From Desulfovibrio intestinalis (GTDB lineage: Bacteria > Desulfobacterota > Desulfovibrionia > Desulfovibrionales > Desulfovibrionaceae), in the NCBI RefSeq assembly GCF_014202345.1, contig NZ_JACHGO010000001.1:496001-560000 (forward strand): a DNA stretch of 64,000 nucleotides, written 5' to 3'. Below the pieces are notes generated by a model. That model did not search any database and had not been told where the DNA came from. It worked only from the letters and a program-made list of their open reading frames with translations. Position 1 is the stretch's first letter. Each line of letters starts with the position of its first letter. The position numbers and the translations under genes were made by a program. This document shows, piece by piece, positions 42,805-51,462 of this stretch.

Positions 42805-44385
42805 CTAGAACTTATAGATAAAGCTCACGTTGACGTTCCATGCATCGGTGGTGCTGTTGCCGCCCACCCGGCTGCCGTCAGTTGCCGTGTAGCCGCCCCA
42901 CACGCCACGCGATTGATCCAGCCACAGGGCGATGTAGTTGGCTTCCACCAGCATGCGCAGATTGTCATATATCTGGTAGGTGGTGGTGACGCCAAATTCT
43001 GCCGCGTAGTCCTGACTGGTCAGATAGAGACCGTAGTAGTTGGCGGAATTAAAATCAGCCGAGCCAGTGCCCGTATCGGGAGTGAAGCTGGTGTGCCCGT
43101 CCACGCCCTTGGCCCCTTTGATGTACTTGGCCATTGACGGGCTGTTGGTGCCGCCAAGGATATTCACGTGGAAGGTCTGCTTGAGCTTATCAAAAAAGCT
43201 TACGTCCTTGACGCGCGCGCCCACGCCCCAGGTGCCTGCGAAGGTGGAGCCAATGAGGGTATCACGGCCCAAGGTCCAGGTGCCCAAAGTACCGAAGCTG
43301 GACATGGCGTTGGTGCTTTCATTGTTGGCTTCAACATTGGGCATGCGCTCTGAGCCGTTCTTGATGTTGTCGTCATCGCCACTGGAGTACCAGCCATATA
43401 TGCCGGGCGTTCCCCAGTCGAGCTTGTATTCAGCCAGCAGTGCGCTGTACCAACCTTTACGGTTGAGGGCTTCCACGCCCGTATCGACCGCGCCATAGTT
43501 AAAACTGGCCGCTACGCGGAAGGGGTCAAATTTTACCACTTCACCTGTTATCCCCGCCCAAAGCACTGTGGAATAGGCATCGGCAAGCTGGCGGCCCACT
43601 TTTGAATCTTTGAGGGCATACACGGCGGGGGCCAGGCCCAAAGCGCCCGCGCCAGTGGAATTTTTGCCGTAAAAATCATCGCCCTTGCGAAACGTATTGC
43701 TGCCGAACATCCCAAGCATGGCCCAGGGCGTGACGTTCACGCCATCAAGGCGCACCGGGGCGCTCAACCCGAAAATGTCGAAGTTATCCAGATAATTCTG
43801 CGGGGATTGAGTGTCCCCGGCCCAGTTGTCGTTATAGGGACGAACCCAAAATGCCGACAGAGAAAGGTTGTCGTTGATTGGGGCGGAAGCCACAATGCCT
43901 GCTACGTCAGCATCGAATGCCTGTGAAGCTTCGGTAGTAAAGTCTGGCAAAAAGACGCGCTGTATACCCATGCGCACTTTGACGTTGGTTTGCGGTACAA
44001 CCCAGTCAAGATAGCTGTGCTTGATCTTGACCACATTGCTGCCATCTGCACCCAACGCTCCGCCTTTGCTGGATCTGCCCCAGGTGACGCCGCCAATTTC
44101 AAAGTACACAGTGCCTGACAGTGATTCTGAGGCCACCGCGTCCAGTTGCAGGCGTACACGGGATTTGGCTTCAAACTGGTCTTCGCCATACCGCCCCCAA
44201 CCCGTCACATGCGCCGCCTTGTTGCCGTTTACAGAGCGCCCCCGCTCTGTAAAATTGCCGCCGCTGCCGTATTCAAAATTCATGTTCCAGACGCCCTTGA
44301 TCTTGAAATCCACAGCGTGGCTGGCGCTGACTGCTCCCAGAAGCATAGTTGCTGCAAGAAGCAGTGTGGTGAGTTTGCGTGTCAT
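42805..44385 (-). CDS. Outer-membrane homotrimeric porin, Desulfovibrio type
   Basis: Beta-barrel channel of 526 residues. Signal peptide MTRKLTTLLLAATMLLGAVSASHA-VDF, then VDFKIKGVWNMNFEYG, alternating amphipathic strands rich in Tyr, Trp and Gly, and a C-terminal ...WNVNVSFIYKF ending in Phe as needed for Bam-dependent insertion. This pattern fits the 'outer membrane homotrimeric porin' family that is abundant in Desulfovibrio envelopes. Ribosome site GGAGAGGAG lies before the ATG. It follows the LysR gene by 27 bases in the same direction; its own promoter is probably inside or just after that gene. Confidence 0.92.
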   Translation of the reverse strand: MTRKLTTLLLAATMLLGAVSASHAVDFKIKGVWNMNFEYGSGGNFTERGRSVNGNKAAHVTGWGRYGEDQFEAKSRVRLQLDAVASESLSGTVYFEIGGVTWGRSSKGGALGADGSNVVKIKHSYLDWVVPQTNVKVRMGIQRVFLPDFTTEASQAFDADVAGIVASAPINDNLSLSAFWVRPYNDNWAGDTQSPQNYLDNFDIFGLSAPVRLDGVNVTPWAMLGMFGSNTFRKGDDFYGKNSTGAGALGLAPAVYALKDSKVGRQLADAYSTVLWAGITGEVVKFDPFRVAASFNYGAVDTGVEALNRKGWYSALLAEYKLDWGTPGIYGWYSSGDDDNIKNGSERMPNVEANNESTNAMSSFGTLGTWTLGRDTLIGSTFAGTWGVGARVKDVSFFDKLKQTFHVNILGGTNSPSMAKYIKGAKGVDGHTSFTPDTGTGSADFNSANYYGLYLTSQDYAAEFGVTTTYQIYDNLRMLVEANYIALWLDQSRGVWGGYTATDGSRVGGNSTTDAWNVNVSFIYKF

Positions 44386-44412
44386 GAAAAACTCCTCTCC
44401 TCTCGTATTGGT

Positions 44413-45375
44413 TTACAGAAAACTGTGCTGATTATGCTTGTGCCCCCGCCTTTGGCCGTGCTGCACGGCGCAAAGGTTTTCCACAATGCGTTTAAGAAAA
44501 CTGCCCACTTCAGGCGACATGGTACTTTTGTTGCGTCTGATGTAACCGAGGCTCAGGCAGCCGCTGCATCCCGCTATAGGGATGTCTTTAATGGCGTATT
44601 TACGGTAGTTACTGTTGATAAGGCGTATGCCGATGTTGCAGAGGTCGGTGTTGAGGATGGTCTCTATGAGTTGATTGTCGCTATTGGTGGTAATGACCTT
44701 GTTGATCTGCACATCTGCAAAAAGATCCTGACCATAGCCGCCAAGGTTGTTTTCTACAGAGAAAAATCCGTCCACACGCTGAATGAAGCGTATATTTTCA
44801 AGCTCTGAAAAATGGACGATGCTTTTGTTGTACAGAGAGCTTTTTTCACTGGCATAAATGCAGAGATCGTGGCGAGAAATCTCCACAAAATCCAAATTCT
44901 TACCAGCTAGCAGACGTTCAAAATACTTGTGTTTGTTTTCAGGAAGAAAAACGATGCCGATCTCGGTAATATCATTGTGAACATAGTCAATAATTTCTTC
45001 GACCGTGCCCTCCAGAAAGATGCCTTTGTACTCCCCTTGCGGTAACGTCATGTAGTAATCGCAAAACAGCCTTGAGATCATCGCTGAGGCGTAACAGGCG
45101 ATACGGAATTTCTGATGCCGTTTTTTTCCGCTCATTGTCTGCATCATTCGGGCATTTTGCAGTATGCGCCGTGCATGATCGTACAGTTCATGCCCGTCGG
45201 GGGTCAGGCGTACCCCCCGGTTTGTGCGCACAAAAAGCGTGATTTCAAGCTCACGTTCCAGAGCGGTGATGTGCTTGCTGACACTGGACTGCGAAGTATG
45301 CAGTGATTCGGCGGCCCGGCATGTGCTGCCGAAGTCTGCGGTGCGGACAAAACATTCCAGTTGGCGAAATTCCAT
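44413..45375 (-). CDS. LysR family transcriptional regulator
   Basis: 320-residue regulator. The N-terminal winged helix reads MEFRQLECFVRTADFGSTCRAAESLHTSQSSVSKHITALERELEITLFVRTNRGVRLTPDG, followed by the effector-binding domain from about residue 90. Effector unknown. It lies 60 bases after the amidohydrolase gene and 27 before the porin, all on the minus strand, so it could control the nik-type operon, the porin, or both. An inverted repeat with LysR-box geometry stands ahead of nikA at 53143. Confidence 0.92.
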   Translation of the reverse strand: MEFRQLECFVRTADFGSTCRAAESLHTSQSSVSKHITALERELEITLFVRTNRGVRLTPDGHELYDHARRILQNARMMQTMSGKKRHQKFRIACYASAMISRLFCDYYMTLPQGEYKGIFLEGTVEEIIDYVHNDITEIGIVFLPENKHKYFERLLAGKNLDFVEISRHDLCIYASEKSSLYNKSIVHFSELENIRFIQRVDGFFSVENNLGGYGQDLFADVQINKVITTNSDNQLIETILNTDLCNIGIRLINSNYRKYAIKDIPIAGCSGCLSLGYIRRNKSTMSPEVGSFLKRIVENLCAVQHGQRRGHKHNQHSFL

Positions 45376-45435
45376 AATTTTACCTGTGACCTATTGGCAT
45401 ACATGTCTTGAAGAAGCGGAGCGGTCGAACTTTTG

Positions 45436-46380
45436 CTAGCCGTAAGCTACAAGGGGGGTGCCTTTTTCCACAGCCAAAGACACGGTCATGTATAAAACCC
45501 TGCCATCGCGTTCAGCCGCATACTGACGGCACGGTTCACCAAAACTGGTGCGAACCTCGCCAAGGGGCTGCCCCTGTGACACTGGCTGCCCAGGTGCAAC
45601 ACAGGGGTGCCAGCATCCCTCCGTGTCAGCTTCAAGGTAGACGGCGCTGTCCAGTTCACGTTGCTGCGGGCGCTGTGCTGGCGGTATAAGACGGTCGGCA
45701 GGCAATACGGCTAGATGAGCCAGCACAGAACGAACATCGCGTTTATAGGCGTCAACCTCGGTTCTGCTGATCTGGCCGTTGCCCCCACGCTCGATCAGCA
45801 TGGACGGCACCCCCAAAATAGCGGCTGAATTATAGGCTCCGGTGGTTGCCCGTGAGCGCACACGCATATCTACGGAAAGAGTCTGTGCAGCATCGCGAGC
45901 GGCCTGGGTTACAGATTCCTCGGCCACACCGGGGATAAAAACAAAGGGATGCATGCTTTCGTGTAGATCGCCGCCGTGCATGTCGATATAAAAGTCGGCG
46001 CGTTTCTGTAGGGCAGTAATATGCCAGGCGATGCGTTCGGCCTTGCTGCCGTCAGCCTTGCCGGGAAAAACGCGGTTAAGGTTCTTGCCGTCCTCGGCCA
46101 CCACTTCGGGCAGGCGTTCCTTGAAGCCAGAAGGATTGGCAATGTGGATGATAAGCAAGGTTCCGCTCACTTCTTCGGGGCGCAGTTCGTCAGCCAGCTC
46201 AATGGCCGCCTGTATGCTGCAATATTCGCAACCGTGAATGCCCGCAGTAAGCAAAATAGTTTTGCCTGGGCGCAGTCCGGTGATGATGGTGGCAGGCATG
46301 TCTACGTCTTCAGCACACATGACGGCGCGTTTTTTTTCTCCGGCTTTCATGCTGCTCCATACGCTTTTGATGTCGTCCAT
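45436..46380 (-). CDS. Succinylglutamate desuccinylase/aspartoacylase family (M14-like) protein
   Basis: Zinc amidohydrolase of 314 residues. Metal ligands are in GIHGCEYCSIQAA (His, Glu) and DMHGGDLHE (His); SGFKERLPEVVAEDGKNLNRVFPG carries the conserved NLNR substrate-binding Asn-Arg. The catalytic Glu is probably in SMLIERGG. A C-terminal barrel-sandwich-like domain (APGQPVSQGQPLGEVRTSFG) is typical of this branch. The start at 46378-46380 has GGAAGGA close by; an upstream TTG is less likely. Thirty-three bases after the MATE gene, so part of the nik-type run. Substrate probably an N-acyl or peptide-like compound. Confidence 0.85.
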   Translation of the reverse strand: MDDIKSVWSSMKAGEKKRAVMCAEDVDMPATIITGLRPGKTILLTAGIHGCEYCSIQAAIELADELRPEEVSGTLLIIHIANPSGFKERLPEVVAEDGKNLNRVFPGKADGSKAERIAWHITALQKRADFYIDMHGGDLHESMHPFVFIPGVAEESVTQAARDAAQTLSVDMRVRSRATTGAYNSAAILGVPSMLIERGGNGQISRTEVDAYKRDVRSVLAHLAVLPADRLIPPAQRPQQRELDSAVYLEADTEGCWHPCVAPGQPVSQGQPLGEVRTSFGEPCRQYAAERDGRVLYMTVSLAVEKGTPLVAYG

Positions 46381-46413
46381 TAGTCCTTCCTTTATACTCA
46401 AATGATTCAGTTA

Positions 46414-47751
46414 TTATGCGGTAACAGGGCGCGGCGCGAAGGTGGCGGCGCGGCGCAAAAATTGCCACCAGGGCGCGAGAAAAACACTGCGTCCCAGATA
46501 AAAAACCGTGTAGGCAAACCACAGACCATTGTTGCCCCACAGGGGCACAGCCACAGCCCAGGCCAGAACAAATGCCGCAAGGGCACAAAGCGTTGATAAA
46601 AAAACAGGCCGGGTCACGCTGGCCCCCGTAAACAGGCCGTAAAATGTCAAACCCCAACCTGCGCACAAGGGAAAAAGTACCCCCCACAAGCTGTAGGTTG
46701 CTGCCGTGGCCAGCACATCTGGCAGATCAGTGAATAGAGCCAACAAGGAGGTACGCAAGGGCAGATACAGAGCCGCCATGCCAAGGGCGCTGCCTATGGT
46801 CCACAGGAGTGTGCAGTGGCGTACCCTGGTCAGCATGTCGGGGCAGTGGCTGCCAGCCGCGCGGCCGGCCAGCACACTGGATGTGTTGGCAATGCCCTCA
46901 AAAACATATGAAAAGCAGAGCATGACCTGAAAAAGAATGGCGTTGGCCGAAAGGGTGAGGGTGCCAAAGGATGCCGAAGAGGCCATAAAGATGTTGGTCT
47001 GAACCAACAGGCAGATTGTGCGCAAGAGCAAGTTTCCGTTGACGCGCACCATGCGCCACAGATCGTCCAATTGCAGAAGTTTTTCCCGTACGTGATCCAC
47101 CCTCGGCAAAAGAGGGCGCAGAAAATACAGGCCAGCCAACAGAGAAAAAATGTGACCCGCGCAGGCGGCCAGTGCTATGCCCTCCACGCCGAATCCGCCT
47201 CTCAGCACAAGCAGAATATCAAGCGCGATGTTAAGGGCATTGCCGCCCATCTGCATGGTCAGGGCGGCGCGTATCCGGGCTTGGCCCATAAGCCAGCCCA
47301 GAATGACGTAGTTAATGAGCACCAGTGGGGCCGCCCATACCAGAATGCCATAGTATGCGGCAGTTACCACGCGTGCGTCTGTTTCAAGTTTCAGCACCAG
47401 CATGGCGGCGGCGAAAACAGGTTTTTGAAGGAGTACGATTGTCCCGCCCAGCAAGGCGGCCAAAAGGCAGGGCAGGGCAAACGAGGCCCATATCTCGTCA
47501 GGCTGCCCCCCGGCCTGCGCCTGCGCGCTGAATCCTGTAACCCCAACGCGCAGAAAGCCCAGTAACCAGTATATGGTGTTGAAAATAACCGCTCCCACGG
47601 CCACACCTGCAATGTGGGCCGGACTGTGCAAATGCCCGGCCACGGCGGTATCCACGGCCCCCAATAAAGGTTGGGTGGCGGTGGCCAGCACAAAGGGCAA
47701 GAGCAGGCGGACGTAGTCGCGCTGGCTAATGTAACTATTGGGGACAGTCAC
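46414..47751 (-). CDS. MATE family efflux transporter (DinF-like)
   Basis: 445-residue, 12-helix antiporter of the DinF branch: LLLPFVLATATQPLLGAVDTAVAGHL, YWLLGFLRVGVTGFSAQAQAGG, GWLMGQARIRAALTMQMGGNALNIALDILLV and FEGIANTSSVLAGRAAG. Start is GTG at 47749-47751. It lies 58 bases after nikE and 33 before the amidohydrolase gene. An exporter coupled to a nickel/peptide importer suggests cycling of a chelator or removal of a by-product (inference). Confidence 0.88.
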   Translation of the reverse strand: MTVPNSYISQRDYVRLLLPFVLATATQPLLGAVDTAVAGHLHSPAHIAGVAVGAVIFNTIYWLLGFLRVGVTGFSAQAQAGGQPDEIWASFALPCLLAALLGGTIVLLQKPVFAAAMLVLKLETDARVVTAAYYGILVWAAPLVLINYVILGWLMGQARIRAALTMQMGGNALNIALDILLVLRGGFGVEGIALAACAGHIFSLLAGLYFLRPLLPRVDHVREKLLQLDDLWRMVRVNGNLLLRTICLLVQTNIFMASSASFGTLTLSANAILFQVMLCFSYVFEGIANTSSVLAGRAAGSHCPDMLTRVRHCTLLWTIGSALGMAALYLPLRTSLLALFTDLPDVLATAATYSLWGVLFPLCAGWGLTFYGLFTGASVTRPVFLSTLCALAAFVLAWAVAVPLWGNNGLWFAYTVFYLGRSVFLAPWWQFLRRAATFAPRPVTA

Positions 47752-47809
47752 TTGAGGGCCTTTGGTCGAAATTTTTACTGTGTTTTTGGCGTCGTATGTT
47801 CAGTCTGCG

Positions 47810-48703
47810 TCAGACAGCCCTGATCTGCTGCGGCATATGCAATGGCAGATTGCCAATGCGTGTTCTGGCAGGTTGCAGAGAATTTTGTTCCTGCGTGGGA
47901 AGGCCGCCAGTCACGCCGATGCCCATGACCGATTCCAGCAGGCGCCGGGCATAGTCGTTGCGGATGAAACCAATGCGGTCCATCTGGTCCACGCGTTCCA
48001 CCACGCTGCCGTTATGGAAAAAGAGTACGCGGTCGCAGAGGTAAGTTATGCTGGTCAGATCATGAGTGATAAAGAGATATGAAAGACCGTGGCGTTTGCG
48101 CAGGTCCATAAGCAGGTCCATGACCTGAATCTGGGTGCTGGCGTCCAAAGAGCTGATAGCCTCATCCAGCAGGATGACGCGGGGGCGCAAGGCTATGGCG
48201 CGGGCAATGCACACACGCTGCAACTGGCCGCCACTGAGCTCGTGGGGGTAGCGCCCGGCAAAGTCGGTGGGCAATCCCACCTGCTCAAGCAGTTCGGCAA
48301 CACGGGCTTTGCGATCTATACGCTCCCCGGTTTTTTCCAGCACGCGCAGGGATTCGCCTATAATGCTCGACACGCGAAAACGCGGGTTGGCAGAAGAAGT
48401 GTAGTCCTGAAACACTATGGCAAGGTTGTGCCTGAGAGCGGCCTGCTTGCGAAAGCTGCGGTCGTAGATGTCAATGCCTTCAATAACAACTTTGCCGCTG
48501 TCGGGTTGCAGCAGGCCCGCCAGTACGCGCCCCAGAGTGCTTTTTCCGCTGCCGGATTCGCCAATAATGCCAAGGCATTCTCCTTCATTTATTTCAAGGT
48601 CTATGCCGCGCAGCACCTGCTGGCGTTCTTTAGAAAAAATGGTTTTCTGGCTCTCTTTGAGAAAGGACACCTGAATATCTGTGGCTGTCAGCACGGCGCT
48701 CAT
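47810..48703 (-). CDS. nikE: Nickel/peptide ABC transporter ATP-binding protein (NikE-like)
   Basis: Cytoplasmic ATPase of 297 residues: Walker A GESGSGKST, Q-loop VFQDYTSSANP, ABC signature LSGGQLQRV, Walker B VILLDEAISSLD, H-loop FITHDL. The second ATPase of the set, with the C-terminal extension typical of the NikE/DppF/OppF branch. Start overlaps the nikD stop by four bases. Works with nikD to power nikBC. Confidence 0.9.
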   Translation of the reverse strand: MSAVLTATDIQVSFLKESQKTIFSKERQQVLRGIDLEINEGECLGIIGESGSGKSTLGRVLAGLLQPDSGKVVIEGIDIYDRSFRKQAALRHNLAIVFQDYTSSANPRFRVSSIIGESLRVLEKTGERIDRKARVAELLEQVGLPTDFAGRYPHELSGGQLQRVCIARAIALRPRVILLDEAISSLDASTQIQVMDLLMDLRKRHGLSYLFITHDLTSITYLCDRVLFFHNGSVVERVDQMDRIGFIRNDYARRLLESVMGIGVTGGLPTQEQNSLQPARTRIGNLPLHMPQQIRAV

Positions 48704-49530
48704 GCCATGGCCTCCCTAGCGGGGTGAATGGCGCGTAAAAATTTGCGCATGACCGCTTTGTGTTGTGCGATTAGATGACGGGTATAAGGATCAGAGGCAT
48801 GGTCAAACACATGCTCTGGGCTTCCTTGTTCCACAACCTTCCCCCGGTGCATAACAAGCACCTCGTCCGCTATGTAGGAAAGAACGCCAAGATCGTGGGA
48901 AATGAAGATCATAGATGTTTTGCCCGTCTGCTTGATGCGCATGAATTCCTGCATGATGGAGTGCTGACTTATGGAATCAATGGCAGTGGTGGGTTCGTCA
49001 GCTATAATAAGGTCGGGCTCAAGGCCAACGGCAAGTCCTATCATGACCCTTTGCAGCATGCCGCCACTCAGTTGATGAGGATACTTACGCAGGACTTCCT
49101 GCGGATTGTTGATGCGCATGAGGTTGAGAATTTCCAGGCATTTTTCACGCAGGGCGGTGCGGCGCAGCGGCGTATGTTCCACCAGGGTTTCTTCCATCTG
49201 TTCGCCGATGCGGAACAAGGGGTCGAAGCACGACATGGGGTTCTGCAAGACAGTGCATATTTTTGAGCCACGCAGCCTGCGCAGGTTTTCGGCACTTTCG
49301 AGCAGCAGTTCACGGTTTTCAAAACGCGCACTGCCGCGAATTTCAAAATTTTTGTCCAGCAGGCCAAGCACGGCCTTGCAGGTCATGCTTTTTCCGCTGC
49401 CAGATTCGCCCAGTATGCCCAGGCACTGACCACGCCGGACGCTGAAATTGATGTCGCTTACAATAGGCAGGCTTTTGCCTTCATGCAGAAAAAGCACATG
49501 CAGGTCTTTGACTGTCAGCACCGCGCTCAT
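48700..49530 (-). CDS. nikD: Nickel/peptide ABC transporter ATP-binding protein (NikD-like)
   Basis: First ATPase of the importer, 276 residues: Walker A GESGSGKSMT, Q-loop VLQNPMSCFDP, signature LSGGMLQRV, Walker B LIIADEPTTAID, H-loop FISHDLG. Serine and methionine at the end of Walker A and the PMSCFDP loop match E. coli NikD closely. Starts inside the end of nikC (ATGA overlap) and overlaps nikE likewise. Confidence 0.9.
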   Translation of the reverse strand: MSAVLTVKDLHVLFLHEGKSLPIVSDINFSVRRGQCLGILGESGSGKSMTCKAVLGLLDKNFEIRGSARFENRELLLESAENLRRLRGSKICTVLQNPMSCFDPLFRIGEQMEETLVEHTPLRRTALREKCLEILNLMRINNPQEVLRKYPHQLSGGMLQRVMIGLAVGLEPDLIIADEPTTAIDSISQHSIMQEFMRIKQTGKTSMIFISHDLGVLSYIADEVLVMHRGKVVEQGSPEHVFDHASDPYTRHLIAQHKAVMRKFLRAIHPAREAMA

Positions 49531-50351
49531 TGACGCACCGCCTTGGGGTCAAGGGCGTCGCGCAGGCTGTCGCCCAGAAGGTTGAAGGCCCCCACCAGCA
49601 CCACCACGGCAATGCCTGGCACGATCATCTGCTCCGGGTTGGAAATCATGACGTTTTTGGCTTCGTTGAGCATGGCTCCCCATTCGGGGGTGGGCGCCTG
49701 AACCCCAAGCCCCAGAAAGGATAGAGTAGATATGTTCAGGATGGCCCAACCCGTATCAAGGCTGGCCAGAACCGCCAGTTCAGCGGCAATGCAGGGCAGC
49801 ATGTGGCGCGTAAGTATGTAAAAATTGCCAGAGCCCACACTGCGGGAATAGAGCACGAAGTTTGTTTCAGTGTACTTTATGGTTGCTGTGCGAATCATGC
49901 GGGCATACCAGGCCCATTTGATGAATATGCTGGCGATGATGACATTGCGTATGTCCACACCAAGCAGGGCCACCACAGCCAGAATCATGATCTGGCTGGG
50001 GAAGGACAGCATAACGTCCACGATGCGCATGATGATTTCGTCCACCACTCCTCGAAAATACCCGGCCAGCATACCCATGACGATACCGAGCGTCATCGTG
50101 CCGAACATAGTTAACAAGGCCAGAAAAAGAGTGGGGCGTATGCCGTGGAGCATGCGTGAAAATACGCAACGACCCAACTGGTCTGTGCCCAGGGGATAGA
50201 GCCACGACGGGCCAGCGAATTTGTTGAGAATATCGTTTGAATAAGGATCATGCGGGGCCACCCAAGGGGCGAAGATGCCCAGCAAAGCCGTAATGCCTAT
50301 AATAACCATGCATAACAGGGGCATAGGGTTTTTGAAGAGCTGTTTGAGCAT
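49527..50351 (-). CDS. nikC: Nickel/peptide ABC transporter permease (NikC-like)
   Basis: Inner-membrane permease of 274 residues with about six helices. DppC/NikC features: GTDQLGRCVFSRMLHGIRPTLF, the ATPase-contact EAA-type loop around LYSRSVGSGNFYILTRHMLPCI, and SFLGLGVQAPTPEWGAMLNEA. WAWYARMIR matches E. coli NikC. The ATG shares one base with the nikB stop and its own end overlaps nikD by four bases. Confidence 0.9.
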   Translation of the reverse strand: MLKQLFKNPMPLLCMVIIGITALLGIFAPWVAPHDPYSNDILNKFAGPSWLYPLGTDQLGRCVFSRMLHGIRPTLFLALLTMFGTMTLGIVMGMLAGYFRGVVDEIIMRIVDVMLSFPSQIMILAVVALLGVDIRNVIIASIFIKWAWYARMIRTATIKYTETNFVLYSRSVGSGNFYILTRHMLPCIAAELAVLASLDTGWAILNISTLSFLGLGVQAPTPEWGAMLNEAKNVMISNPEQMIVPGIAVVVLVGAFNLLGDSLRDALDPKAVRQ

Positions 50352-51292
50352 CAGTCTCTCTCCTGGCGCAGGCGTGGGTCAGCGGCGTATTGCACTATGT
50401 CAAAGGCCAGGTTGAAGAATACGAAAAGAACACCCATCATGAGCACATAGGCCTGAATGACGGGATAATCGCGGTTAAATATGGAGGTTATGCACAGCTT
50501 TCCAATGCCGGGCCATGCAAAGACGTTTTCCACGACAATGGTGCCGGCAATGAGCTGCGGTATGCTCATGCCAATGGCCGTGATGCACGATTGCAGGGAG
50601 TTTTTGAGAATATGCCGTACAAAGATGCTGCGCTGCTTGAGACCACGCGCATTGGCGTACAGCACATAATCCTCACGCATGTTTTCAAGCATGTTATTAC
50701 GTATCAGTCTGATATATGTAGAAATATAGGTCAGAGCCACGGTAAATGCCGGCAAAATGAGATGCTTAAATCCGCCGTGGCCACTGGTGGGCAGAAGATC
50801 CATCTTGATGCTCACAAGCCAGATGAGCAGCAACCCCACCCAGTAGGCAGGCATGGCGGTAGTGGCAAAAACTGCCCCGCGCATGATTCTGTCAAACCAG
50901 GAGTCCTGATACACCGCGCTCAGAAAGCCTATGGGCAGGCTCAGGCCGATTACAAATACAGGGGAAAGCCCGGCCAGTTTGAGAGTAGCAGGCAGGCACC
51001 GCGCGATTTCGCCCAGCACTGTACGCGTGGGGTTTGTGTAGCTGATGCCAAAATCAAAGTGCAGGCAGTCCCACAGCCAACGCACATAGCGCACCATAAA
51101 AGGCTGATCCAGGCCAAGTTCCTGACGCATCTGCGCAATGGCCCCTTCGGTTATGATGGGGGTCTGCCGCACGCGCAGGGCTACCTCAGCCGGATCAGAA
51201 GGAATCAGGTTGATGAAGACGAAGCACAGGAAGGAAATGCCCAACAGAAGCGGCAGGGTGGCCAGAAGCCTTTTGATGACGTAGTGTTTCAT
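50351..51292 (-). CDS. nikB: Nickel/peptide ABC transporter permease (NikB-like)
   Basis: 313-residue inner-membrane permease. GLDQPFMVRYVRWLWDCLHFDFGISY, HILKNSLQSCITAIGM and ENVFAWPGIGKLCITSIFNRDYPVIQ resemble E. coli NikB strongly. The start at 51290-51292 (MKHYVIKRLLATLP) is the family N-terminus; the frame is open 31 codons further but that part is not permease-like. The 170-base gap to nikA contains an inverted-repeat-rich stretch (GACGGGCCGGGAG region) that could dampen readthrough from the binding-protein gene. Confidence 0.9.
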   Translation of the reverse strand: MKHYVIKRLLATLPLLLGISFLCFVFINLIPSDPAEVALRVRQTPIITEGAIAQMRQELGLDQPFMVRYVRWLWDCLHFDFGISYTNPTRTVLGEIARCLPATLKLAGLSPVFVIGLSLPIGFLSAVYQDSWFDRIMRGAVFATTAMPAYWVGLLLIWLVSIKMDLLPTSGHGGFKHLILPAFTVALTYISTYIRLIRNNMLENMREDYVLYANARGLKQRSIFVRHILKNSLQSCITAIGMSIPQLIAGTIVVENVFAWPGIGKLCITSIFNRDYPVIQAYVLMMGVLFVFFNLAFDIVQYAADPRLRQERD

Positions 51293-51462
51293 ACCCTTGG
51301 TTCCATAATTCCGTAATCTCGTAGCGTCGGGTTTCAACCTCCCGGTCCGTCGTGGCTGACGGGCCGGGAGATTCCAGATATGCATCCGGCTGGAAGGGCT
51401 TTCCGGGGGAAGCCGGGCATTTCTGGCTCATTTGCGCGGTATGTCACCGCGCATGAAGTCAG